Assembly: GCA_029531795.1 (NCBI GenBank)
Contig: JAPEIS010000015.1
Location: 124,001-188,000, forward strand
Reading direction: 5' to 3'
Origin: Sclerotinia nivalis
Taxonomy: Eukaryota; Ascomycota; Leotiomycetes; Helotiales; Sclerotiniaceae
Length of the DNA stretch: 64,000 nucleotides
Position numbers and translations under genes: made by a program. Positions 43,542-54,988 of the stretch are shown one piece after another (position 1 is the first letter of the stretch; each line of letters opens with the position of its first letter). The notes beneath the pieces were generated by a model. That model saw only the letters and a list, made by a program, of their open reading frames with translations. It searched no databases and was not told the DNA's origin.

Positions 43542-45045
43542 TCACTCTCCCAAAACTTCAGCCAAAAGAGGTAATCCAGCCTTTGCTCGTTCTTGAACAC
43601 TTTGACTTAATCTTCTTCCTGCATTCATGTTTCTGCTTGTAGACATAGCAGTAGCCATGGAGCCAACTGGTACAACCTTTGAGGCAGTTGGTTTTCCACT
43701 TTCCTTGGCGATTGAAGCTTGACCATTGGTGAGATCTTTAGCATGAACTTCCCCTTCTCTTTTGTACAGGTTTCTGTACATGAATACACCGCTTCCTTCC
43801 ATTCCTTCGGATTCTTCGACGAATTTACAAGTACGTTGATTTTTCCAGAAAGCGGTCCAGAAAGGAGTTTTGACATCGGCTTTGTAATGTTGTCCCATAA
43901 CCTTCTTGATGTGTTGACTTGCTTCTCCGGCATGGTAAAAGGGGATTGTGGAAACCAAATGATGGCAAACGTGAGTACCAATGATATCATGGAAAAGATG
44001 AGTATCAATAAAACCGAGATCACGATCGATAGTTGCGGTTGCACCACGAGCGAAGTTCCAGGTATTGTTATTGTAATGAGGCATGGAAGCATCAGTGTGT
44101 TGAAGGAAGGTAATAGCAACTGCAACAGAATGTTAGTTTTGACTTAATCGAAGGGCCAAAGGAATAAAACTCACCAATCCAGTTGTTAACCCACAACCAT
44201 GGAACACCCCAAAGAACAATAACGTTGAAACTTCCAAAGACTTGACCAGCCCAAATCAAAGCAGCAATCATAACAGCTACACCAACATCACTCAAAGCGA
44301 TTAATGGTAACTCATGCTTCTTGTAGAAAACACTGTCTTCTCCAAAGTAGAAGTGAGAAATTCTCATTCCTTTAGCACCATCATAATCTTGTCCAGTCAA
44401 GTTGGCAATCAAATATCCTGGCCATCCAAATAATTGATGAATGAATGCATAGTAAAGAGAGTAAATTGGAGAATCTTCTGCCAATTCAGCAAACTCAACC
44501 ATATTTACCTTGGCCTTCTCTCCAAAATTTCTCTTAACCCAACCCTCTCTTGTATGTGGAACGAATGCTGTATCCTTATCCATATTTCCAGTAGCTTTGT
44601 GATGTTGAGAGTGAGAAAGTCTCCAGGAGTGAAATGGGACAAGCAAGAAAGAATGCATAATCAATCCCATAGTCCAGTTTAATTTCTTATTCTTGCTGAA
44701 AGCACCATGTCCACATTCATGTGCCAAAATCCAAATACCGGTGAAAACAAATCCTTGAACAGTGGTATATGCGATCCAAGCAGCAAATCGAAGGTATACG
44801 TTAGGAAGCATCGGAATGAAAGTAAGGGCGAGGTAGATGAGGGTAGAGACGTAAAAGTAATCGCGGACAACGTATGCCATTGATCGAATAATTGAAGGTT
44901 TGAAGCAATGAGCTGGAATGGCATCGTAAATTTCTTTCATGGTATAATTTGGGAGTTCGAAGACATTTCCATGCATGTCAAGATGTTGAGGTTGTTTTTC
45001 CTCAATGAGGGTTTTGCTCGATGAGGAGCGAGTTGAAGGCGCCAT
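43542..45045 (-). CDS. FAD2: Delta-12 type (oleate) fatty acid desaturase
   Basis: Two exons on the minus strand (45045-44175 and 44119-43542), 482 aa. The 55-nt intron (GTGAGT...TTGCAG) splits a Val codon in the block just before the HTD..PHY motif. All three histidine boxes that bind the di-iron centre are present: HECGH (109-113), HSQHH (145-149) and HVCHH (340-344). Hydrophobic segments around residues 62-107 and about 260-288 are the membrane spans. The family acts in the ER and inserts a second double bond into oleoyl chains on phospholipid to give linoleate; fungal relatives include omega-3 enzymes, which cannot be excluded by eye. Length, boxes and the WNFARGATATIDRD block fit fungal delta-12 enzymes. 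The start ATG has good context (CAAAGATGG). Intact, no oddity. Confidence 0.93.
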
Positions 45046-48000
45046 CTTTGTGAGTTTTATTCCTCCAATTCGAGTTTGAAGAGATTGAATTTTTTCCGTT
45101 TGTTTTTGTTCGGATCAATTGAAATAATTCAAAGATCTTAGCTTTTTTGATGAAGGTAATTCCTACTTCTTGCTTTGGTATGCAATGATGAAATATAGAA
45201 AATCTGTATCAGAAAGCCACCTTGGAGACAGCAATCAGAAAATCCCAGATTTCTAATACTTCTGAAGGAAGAGAAAAAAAAAGAGAATGAATATTGAAAT
45301 GATTGAAAAGGTATCAAGATTTCAAAAGAAAGAAAAATATGAAAAAGAAATGAGAAGTGCGAGAGAGTTGAGGTTTATAGGTGAATGTGGGATATATTTT
45401 CTTAGCTTTACCCTTAGCTCGAGTAGTTTAAAAATGGTCCATGTTCGATGGTCGAGGCAGTTTTCCCATATCACCACATCACCACTTCACCAAATCACCA
45501 CTTCACCACTTCACCACATATGAAATTGAAAAAGAACAACCAAACGGACCCTTAAATTTCTTAGCGTGAACCACGTTCCTGTTTGATTCCCCATTATTTT
45601 TTTTACTTTTTTTTCCACTTTTTTAAAGGTTTCTCCACTTCAAGGATTCATGAAAAAGAAGATAGTGGAGATTCATACTCCTCAACAGTTTTTGGTACGG
45701 TACTAACTTCCTTGAATGTTGGTGTTGGTTTTTTGGGGTCCAATTCATGAATTTACCTCAATTTACCGTAATTTTTTCTGACAATTGATTCTTTTGATTG
45801 GTTCCGATAAGAAGTTTTGATAAAAGAGGATTATTGTCAGCATTTCTTTTTCTTGGAAAGAATACCTGGCCTGAGTCGTGAGACTGAAGAAGGAATTGAA
45901 AAGGGATCGATACGGATACGATACTCACATCATCTTTGAGAATGGAACAGAGAGTAGATATCCTCGAGGAATACCATAATTGTATTACCTATTATTTCCC
46001 CAAGATAATTCAAGTAATTCCAAACCATAATGTATCTCTATAATGGGGGCAAGCCCCCAAACCCCCATGGCTCGCTGCGCTCGAAAGAAAAGACTTCCCT
46101 TCCCATATAATCAAAGCGCAGATACCGGTACTCAAAAATGCAGCAGATACCCTTCAGGAGAAACATGCATTGAAACGTGAAACATCTAGTCTTCAAAGCT
46201 CGATGCATTACCACTATCATCCCATCCTGATACATCTACTAGGTATCCTAGGTATCTCCACGGGTTGTCTGTCCACTGCGTATAACAAAATCCATAATTC
46301 TATTTCTTTATCCCTCCTATCTCTTACCGTACCTCCTGTTATAACCACCCCTCAGAAAGCAACATTGATATTGGCATATCTAGTATCCTGGCTCAAGAAA
46401 AGACTATCAGAAATGAATTGAATTACTGATAATTGATGATCATTCTTAGATTTCTTGTCGTAAAGCTTACGGAATGTCATCTTCTCATCTTCTCATCTCT
46501 CATCTCTCATCTCTCATTTCATCTCACTTCTTCAATTTCTTTTTTATTATTCGGTGCAACCTCACTAGGTAGATACTGAACATCAGCTCATTCACATGTC
46601 AAAAAGCGTTCTTGTGTTACCCAAGCTGTTCACCGTTACAACAGCCTCATATCTTCCGAATACTGTGTACTTCACACCAAGTACTTCATACGTATTACTG
46701 TATATCGACCGCTACTCATGCAACCAATCCAAAATCTTGCATCAAATATTGAACGAACCAAAAAAACCCCCAAGGTATCTATCTAACCCTTCCTAGTAAA
46801 CCCCAAATGCAGGGTCCTTCTCGAATCCCCATCCATCACTCAATCTTCGGCACTTTCTCCCAATGCAGATTAGTCAAGAAGAACACTTCATCCATCTCGA
46901 CCACCCCTTGACTCGTTCACTCACTCATTGAATCAAATACCTGTTGATATGTCAATTTTTTAATTGGTTCGTTTAGTGATAAATATGTGCCAGAGGTCTT
47001 GGCTTCTTGGCTATATCACCGTTTGAGTACGATATGTGTTTTAAATGAGGGGTTTAATATTTGGGACTTTTCTTTCTTCTAGAAGAACTAGGAGATAGAT
47101 GAGGATGATTCGATCAAAAAGGAGAGGCGAAAGAAATAAGGATAAATGAATGTAGGTACACCGTACTTCATACGAATGAAATATCTCCCCATAACTTATA
47201 GTGGTGTACCTATATGTCGTGTTTCCCAAGGTTGCATTGTGGCTGTGTTTCCTTGGTGTACTGTACCCGGAAGACGTGCGATTTGCTGTCGTGTTACTGT
47301 AAAGTCGCACTGCAGATTTGAGGCTCGAAGTAAGTAGTACCGTACCCAGGTTAATTTTCCGCCCCCACGTTCAAGATTCTTGAGCTTCGTACAAAAATAC
47401 TCTGTACAGTAAGATCTTACGTTTCTACTCACGAAACGGATGTCATACCCAATTGAGAAAATGTTGGGGAAAATTTCATGTGAGGTGATTTTTAAGTATT
47501 ATTCAGGGTACGTAGTGTAGTGGAGTTTGGATTTTTAGTATGGGACATGGTCATGGTCATGGATATGGATAGGTAGGAAGGATTTTACCTACCTGAATCA
47601 AGGGGCCAAGACAGGGTCCTCTTATCTGGAGCCGAAGATCAAAAGATTAGGGGATGTTTAACCGGTCCGGTTATTTGTGTTTGTCTAATACGGAGTACAC
47701 ACACGATCAACGATTTTGGTTTCAAATCCGCACCTTCTTCTCCTTAATGAGAGGAGATGGGAGATAGGAGGGGGCGACTTTTACTTTATTTTTACTCGTA
47801 CCTTGTCTTTAAGAGAAAAAGAAGAGAAAGAGAGGAGAAAGGAAAAAGGGAAGGAGAATACCCACTCGGTAGAACCACTCTATCTACCTAGTTAATTCAA
47901 TCGCAAATCGCAGTACGGTACAAGGTACAAGAATAAAGTAAACTCAGCACGCACAGAGTACTAGCTGATCGGGCCAAGAAACTTTAAATGTAACTCTAGA

Positions 48001-49974
48001 GAAATATACGGGTTACGGGATATGGTTCCTAGATGCGGTGAGAGCTGTATTTATCAGGTACATTGATTGTATGGCGGGGTAAGGAGTAAGAAAGAAAAAT
48101 GAATAAATATGAATGATGGGTATTTTTTGGTGTTAAATGAAGGGGTTAATATCTACACTGAAAGGTCTTCCTTTTTCTTCTTGTTTTTTATCTTCTGTTC
48201 TCGTGTTGTAAATCTATTTGAATATCAAGTAAGTACTTGGAATTCATACTAAAATAACTCGGGTATATACTTTCCTTCCTTTATCTTTCAATACCTATCT
48301 TTCTATATTTTCTACATAATGAAATAAAACATATCTACTTTCTGCTATTCCCCACCACATCTATTATCCATGCTCAATTAAATCGAATAATCTTCTCCAA
48401 AAAGTTTTTCGAATCTCAATCATGTCTGCCTAGTAGTTGATTAGTACTTCGTGTCTAGTATATACTAGGTATTATAATCTCGTCGGATTTTTACAGTCTT
48501 GGTACTCGGAATACTTCATCCTTGTCTCCTTATCTCCCCACGAAATTCTAGAAATCCTCATTTGTGTCAAGCAGTAGTGAACTTGCTCGAATCTGGGAAT
48601 GTTGTTAAACTTATTATGAGTTGGTAATATATCTCATTTCTAGTAGGATTTTGGTGGATTGGAATTATATAAGAAAGGGTTTGTTTGTTTGTTCCGGTGT
48701 TTTTTCCTTTTTTCCTTCTTTTTTTCCTTTTCTCTTTTCTCCTTTCTTGATTGAGAGTGATGTGATAGTTGAATACCTAGGTAAGTGATGTTTTTTGAGA
48801 GGGATGAATAGGGATAGAGATTGGGAGGAGAGCAGATATATAATACAAGAGAAAGAAATATAGAAATGAAATTCGGGATATTGAAGAGGATGAGACGAGA
48901 ACAGATAGATCGAATGGGAGTAGCTGCGAATCGAGTCAGAGGTCCTAGTAATATATGGCTAGGTAACTATCATTAAATAACTTATCGTTAAATAACATTA
49001 TGAAACATTTCATCATCTCATAATCCCATCATCAGAGCTCCAAATCTTCACAAATCTTCATCAACATCAAAAACGTCATCAAAATCCCCATCGGACCCTA
49101 TCACCGTGCGATCAATTCAGTAGCCAGCGTGTATAATCAATACATCTAACACCCGTGGACTTGGACTTCAGAGATATAGTTACCTCCCTCCAGCAAGCGC
49201 GAATTATATACCAGCTACTAAGTAGAGGATTTCATTAGAAGCTATGATGAGAGTCTGTGTAGAGTAGCGTATGTAATAATTTGGAATAGCGGACTAGCGG
49301 GCTAGACGTGAGTGAGGTTTTGATATTCTCAATCACATTGATTCAAGGATTTGAATTAGAATTAGAATGTTTCTTTTGTTTGGGGGATTGTGGAATTGTG
49401 GTCTAGACTGACTGTTGAATTGGATTGGATATTCTGAGTTAATCTTTACGAATTAAAGATTGAGGATTGAGGATAGAAAGTAGGATAACAATATCTGTAT
49501 CGACTCTACGTACGTACCGTACCAGCTAGCGCGTTATCAAAAAGTCTTCTGAATATCTAGGAGTATCTAAGAGTAGATATAGAAGTGACGTTTGATTAGG
49601 TACTCTATGTATTATTATAAAATTTGGGTGGATTGTATGGAACTTGTGAGGATAATAGTTTATATGTATGCGGGTAGTTGTGTGTGTTAGGTGTTAGGGT
49701 TATAGAATGGAGAAAGAATGCTATTGTTATTCTTATCATGTATACGGAGCAGCTTATTGACTAGTTTTAATCATATATTTGTATTATTATTTCATGGGTA
49801 TTATGAGATCTTATATTCGGGAGTTTTGACTTGAGTTGAGTGTTTTCGGGAGGGTGTAAGAGGACAGACTTGGTGGTGCTCTCTGTGGGTATTTACTAAG
49901 CTGTTTAGGACTTACGAGCAGCTCGTCATTCATGTCATGCGTTCATATTATGTAGTCATAACGTTCAGTCCCGA

Positions 49975-50085
49975 GTTTATGACATAGATCTATGACATAC
50001 GTCTATATCATACGTCTATATTATACGTCTATATCATACATTCATATCATACATCCATATCATTCATTCATATAATTAATTCATA
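49975..50085 (+). repeat. Degenerate 13-15 bp tandem repeat (CATACGTCTATAT type)
   Basis: Six to eight imperfect units of the form CATACGTCTATATCATA, grading into TCATTCATATCAT units. Confidence 0.8.
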
Positions 50086-50296
50086 AAAACATTCATTCAT
50101 TTCATAAAAACCTAACTAAAAAAAGAGAAAGTAATCAGAACCTCTAAAATCCTAATCTAGACGCCAACCTCCCCAGCCCTATCCATCATATCCATCCTGT
50201 CCGATAAAGAAAAATCCTAAAGGCAGGCAGTCAGGTAAAACAAAGATGCAAGAAAGAGCAAAAGTAAATGCTATTCCTCATATCCATCCACCACTT

Positions 50297-50335
50297 TAAG
50301 ATCCAGTATCATATCATATCATATCATATCATCAC
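50297..50335 (+). repeat. (ATATC)n microsatellite
   Basis: Tandem ATATC/ATCAT units just 3' of the wall-protein gene. Confidence 0.8.
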
Positions 50336-50409
50336 ATCATATGTAATTCTCAATTCATCAGTTGTTGTACAACGTATTCCGAAGTCTAGTTCTTAGATTA
50401 GATCGAAGA

Positions 50410-52744
50410 TTAGACGAGCAGAACGAGTGCCACGAAACCGACGATTAAAGCGACGGATTCGGTACCGACAGCGTTGATCTCGGCGTTGCCGCTGTACGTG
50501 GGTGAGGGTGGTTTGAATGAGGTGGTGGAGGGTGAGATACCTGATGATGGTCGGGTAGTTGGGTGATAACTTGGGGTGATGCTTGTTCCGACGCCGGTTC
50601 CTACAATTGTTCCTAAGAGACTACCAGTACTGGTTGAGGAGTAGTTGGAGAAGAAGCTTAGGTTGGGTGTGGATTCAATACTCATGTATGGATGAGTGTG
50701 GGAGACAGATTCAGAGGCGGGAGTCGTGGCAGCATAGGTGGCGGATGGTATCTTGGAGCTTGTAACTGGGTAGGTGGTGGCTTTAGGAGGGTACGACATG
50801 CCTCCGCTTGGGATGGTTACACCAATGAAGCCAGGAACGCTGTGGGTGGTCCAGGATTCTTGGGGCGGCTGGTAGTATGTTGTTGAATGGGATGAGGAAC
50901 TGGTAGATTTTTCAGGAGAATTGGCAGATGCTGTAGATCCAGTAACTGCAGTACCTGTAACAGTACTGCCAGTAGCAATAAATGGTGTTGCAGTAACAGT
51001 GACGGTAACTTGAGATGGGCAAGTGCAAGCTCCAGATGGTGCAGCACCATTGGAAGTAAGAACACCACCGTTGTTAGAAGCCGAAAGTGATGGATTCAAC
51101 ATGAGAGATGCAGTAACAGTACGTGGAGGACCAGTCTCAGTTGTAGTCCAGGTACTTCCACCAGAAGTGAAAGTTTCTGTTGTGAGGCCAGCTTGAGGAG
51201 TACCAGTGACAGGAAGTTTGCCAATAATACTTTGAGAAGTGATACTAGCGGATGACCTTGTAATAGTGGTAGTGATAGTGCCAGTACGGGTTGTTGTTGA
51301 AGTGATGGTAGTTGTTCTTGTAGTTGTTGTTTCGGTTGTGCCAATAGATTCTGATGGTGGATTACCGGGAGAACTGCTGGAAATGATGCTGTACGTTGTT
51401 CCAACAATACCAGAAACAGCGGAGCTAGATACATTGTTGCATGTTGGAATAAGTGTGGGAAGGCTTGCAGAGTTGGTTTGTGATGTTCCAACAATAACAG
51501 AGGTAGCAGGACTGGATGTCGACGATACTGGAACAATTTTTGTACTTGGATCGACTACAGACGAACTTAAAGACTGAACAAGTGAAGCAGTACTATTAGG
51601 GAATGGAGCAGGGCTGATAGCGCTCATTGTTGGAAGGCTTGGGGCAGCTGATACTTGACTGATACTGCTTTCTGCTGTCGATTGAGCTGTCGATGATTCA
51701 AGTGATGTTGGTTGAATTGTCAATGATTGAGCAGGCAATGATGAAACAGAGAGTGATGGAGAAGCCGAAGAATCAGTAACTGGAGGTTGAAAAGTGTATA
51801 GTTGAGCGGAAGAAGATTCAAAAGTCGACGATGGAGATGCTGAGGGTTGAACACTCAGTATTGGAGCTTCCGAGGATTGAATGGTTGATGCCCGAGCAGT
51901 CGAAGATTGAGAGGTTGATGGAGTCGCAGATGATTGAACAGCAGATGATTCCGCAATCGATGGTTGAACGGTCGATAATGGAGCCGCGGAAGATTCAACA
52001 ATGGATGGTTGAACAGCAGAAGGTTGAACAGCAGAAGGTTGGACAGTTTCTGGTTCAAGACTAGATGTCTCTAATACTAATGGTTGAGTAACATCAGAAC
52101 TGGCCGGAGCTCTAAAGAAACCTATATTAGTTTCCATCAATCAACTTTCCGCAGAGTGTATACATACGAATGAGATGTAGTCGCAGCTGCAGAAGAAACA
52201 AGAGCAGCTCTACATTTAATTAGTAAAGTTCAGAGAAATTAATTGAAGGTAATTTACCCTTGTTCATTAACAGCGGACAAAAGACTTGTAGGCGGAGCGA
52301 CAGGTCCAACAGCAACCGAAGTAGTTGGAGGCAACGTGACAGTGGAGAAAATGACAGTTGTAGAATCATGAATGCTGCTATGAACATTTGAATGACCGGG
52401 ACTAACAGGAGGGAAATTATCACTAAGAGTTGATGCAGCTGCAGAGGCTTGATCGATGGTAGTAGAGACAGGAGAGGAGCCGAAGTCAGAAGAGGTGGTT
52501 GCGACAACTACATTATTGACTGTGACGAGAGAAGTTCCTGGTAAAATAAGACCTCCATTGAAGATGTCTCGAACCTTATTATTATCTGCATTGACGGCTG
52601 TGTTGTAAGGACAGAAGTTAGTAATTTATATACGAATTTGAAGATTGGGTGGTGACACATACGGGAATTTGACTCGTCTCTACCAGAAGTCGCCGCAGCA
52701 ACCAGTGCCGAAGCAGAAAGCAGAATACTCAAAAGGAGATTCAT
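50410..52744 (-). CDS. Ser/Thr-rich secreted protein with GPI-type tail (mucin-like)
   Basis: Four exons on the minus strand: 52744-52663, 52597-52258, 52209-52168 and 52111-50410, 721 aa. The introns (66, 48 and 56 nt) have GTATGT, GTAAAT and GTATGT donors; intron 1 has a perfect TACTAAC branch site; phases 1, 2, 2 agree. The product starts with a signal peptide (MNLLLSILLSASALVAAA). A short ordered stretch follows (NNKVRDIFNGGLILPG). Then come about 550 residues dominated by Ser, Thr, Pro, Ala and Val, beginning with VQPSA/VESSA pentads, with CTCPSQVTVTVTATP in the middle. It ends in a hydrophobic tail SVALIVGFVALVLLV preceded by small residues (SGNAEINAVG), the pattern of a GPI attachment signal. 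It is probably an O-glycosylated wall or surface protein; exact role unknown. The ATG at 52140 lies inside intron 3 and is not the start. Confidence 0.82.
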
Positions 52745-54988
52745 TTTGATGATTTCAATAAATTGAAGAGATTTGTTCGATATTTTTGATGAAAGGAACG
52801 AAGTTAAGTATCTTCGAGGAAGGTTTTTGATAGATTTTGGTGTTTTGATGGATGTGGATGGTTTTTTGGGCGGCAGAAAAGATCAGGAAAGGAGAGAAAG
52901 ATGTGAAGAAGAGAAGGAGAGAATTTTAATAATCGTATGAGGTTCAAAAACGAGTGTGGTGTGTCAAATTGGTCAACAATTTGATGTTTTCCGTTTATCT
53001 TGTATTGAGTTTTGGTGGGGAAAAGTAGGAGGTTGTTATTTTAAAAACTGAGGTGATTTTGATGGGAGAGAGTTGTTATGTCGGGCCGATGGCCTTTGCC
53101 GAAAGGACTTGAAGTGAATCCATAACAACAGCAAAAGAATCATCGAATTAGAAAATCATATTTTAAAATGATGTAATGAAATACAAAGGCATGTAATTTG
53201 AGGTTTATTTTGATGAAAAAAATATCTTGATTGGTCGGAATTCTTTAACCTAAGTTAGCAATTATGACATTACAATCTTCATATAGCAAAATATCCTGAC
53301 ATGCACTTTGCAGATTCTCAAAGGCAGCATGTGATTTGAAATATCTTATGACCCAATAATAGCAAACATATTTCAAAAGATGGATTTATGATCTGATTAA
53401 TGTTGTTAGTAATTTCCAAGTAGCAAGCAAATATTCGCTTGAAAATAGCAAACAACATACAATGAGTCCCTTTCCTTCTTCTTCTACTAATATCATTACG
53501 GCTACTTTTCCATTATTCCGAGTGTTGATTTGATCGCAGTGCGTACCACTAGGTAGGAAAATAATACACTTGTGCCTCGATGTGTATCAGTTTATCTCAT
53601 ACTGGATCAGTGTTCAATGGAAGTTGAGCTGGATAATTTTGAACACAAACCAGCACGCATCAATATCATCTCAAGGTATAGTTGGAGTCATTTCTTATGT
53701 ATTTATACGAAGACGAGGAACAGAGTTCTTAATCAGATACTCATAGTCTGCCTCCACGGCAGTGGCCCCCGGAGGGCCAGCGGAGCGTCATTAAGATACC
53801 CTGGAGACAATCTAGCTGTCGCTGATGTTCGAAATATACATCAGTCGAATTACTCCAGAGGCATATAAACAAGGCTAAATGACGATAGTGTTGAGGTTTT
53901 TCTTCCTACAACCTTTAGGAAATACCATATCATCTCGACCATGGTAAGTGGAACAAGTGAAATGAATCACCATGAGCCACAAGTCAAATCCATGAAGGAT
54001 GTGAAGACTGTTTTCCTCATGTGCTTAATGGTTCGCGGGGGGTTGTCTTCCATACTCAAGCCTAGCTTCAAGTTTCCGAGATCGAATTCCTGGATGTACT
54101 TGACCCATTATTTTCATCGTGGGATAGCACGATACTTGCAGGAAGTAGTATTAGAAGATACTGAACTATCAAACTCTTGAAAATATGAACTTACAGCACT
54201 TGGTGCGCTCTCTTTCCTACAGGATAGCAACATCAAGTGTACATTCAAATATATCAAACTATCTTCGATCGGAATATCGTGTCTAGTCTTCCAGTCATCA
54301 ACATATTTGGTAGCGCCAGTTTGAGGCTCCGGAAAGATGGATGTGTGTCCATAAGAGGCGAATACGAGCAGAGCAATAAATTCTAGAGCAACGTCTCACA
54401 ATACCAAAGATACAAGAATGCTTTCAAGCTCGACCATCGCTGTGAATGAGAGAAGCCGTATGAACAACAGATAGGTCGGTAATCGTCCGGGCAGATGATA
54501 TTTATACCTGTTACAGTATGGAATACTCGTTCTAGATGAAGCACCGGTTATTCTCTACCTGTCCAGGTGTCGCATGATAAATGCACCACGACGACTATGT
54601 ATTGATATTGCATCTAAATTTAACGTGATTTTGGGTACCAGACACGATAATTTCGACTGGTCGGTAGAGTAACTGAATGATTTGCAAGGACCGTACTTAG
54701 GTAGGTAGACAGTGAAGGTTGAAGTGAAGTGAAGTGAAGTGATGCTTAGGATATTGATGAAAGATGATCTCTAGCGCGATTGTCCAAAAAAGCTTAAACG
54801 CGTCCCAGGGCACTTTGGTACCACACGCGATTTCTCTTCCACCCATGTAAGTAAGCTCAATACATCAATCATCAAATAAATGCATTCAACCACAAAATAA
54901 TCCACCATTACTCTGCGCATCTCCAAATCAACTTCAACGAGAATATTTACCAAAAGTACAACTCCGCGATTGGACTTTTCAATTGAAA
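52745..54988. other. Divergent promoter region with a possible gene relic
   Basis: Lies between the starts of two divergently transcribed genes, the wall protein (minus) and PDS5 (plus). The first 200 nt or so upstream of 52744 and of 54989 should be their promoters. A (GAAGT)n repeat lies at 54717-54742. Minus-strand sequence at about 54420-54230 reads ALEFIALLVFASYGHTS and then TGATKYVDDWKTRHDIP, which looks coding but has no start and no clear continuation; see the findings. Confidence 0.4.

Larger units (their letters stand above)
45046..50409. other. 5.3-kb intergenic region, no gene seen
   Basis: Begins with the promoter and leader of the desaturase (minus strand, to about 46 kb) and ends at the 3' side of the wall-protein gene. 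Many short repeats are visible: ATCACCACTTCACC units near 45475-45520, TCTCATC units near 46480-46515, and scattered GTACCGTACC-like motifs around 46.6-49.5 kb. A GC-rich hairpin GGGGGCAAGCCCCC is at 46045-46058. ORFs of 60-90 codons occur but none has motifs or supporting splice structure. Untranslated or noncoding RNA could be present but nothing in the sequence proves it. Confidence 0.45.

Noticed and set aside
43358..43600. 80-codon minus-strand ORF overlapping the desaturase stop
   Set aside because: Overlaps the desaturase terminal exon in another frame and lies in its 3' UTR; no motif.
50817..51536. Leu-rich ORFs on the minus strand (LLLQHHLLLLAVLLQ type)
   Set aside because: Out-of-frame readings of the Ser/Thr-rich exon.
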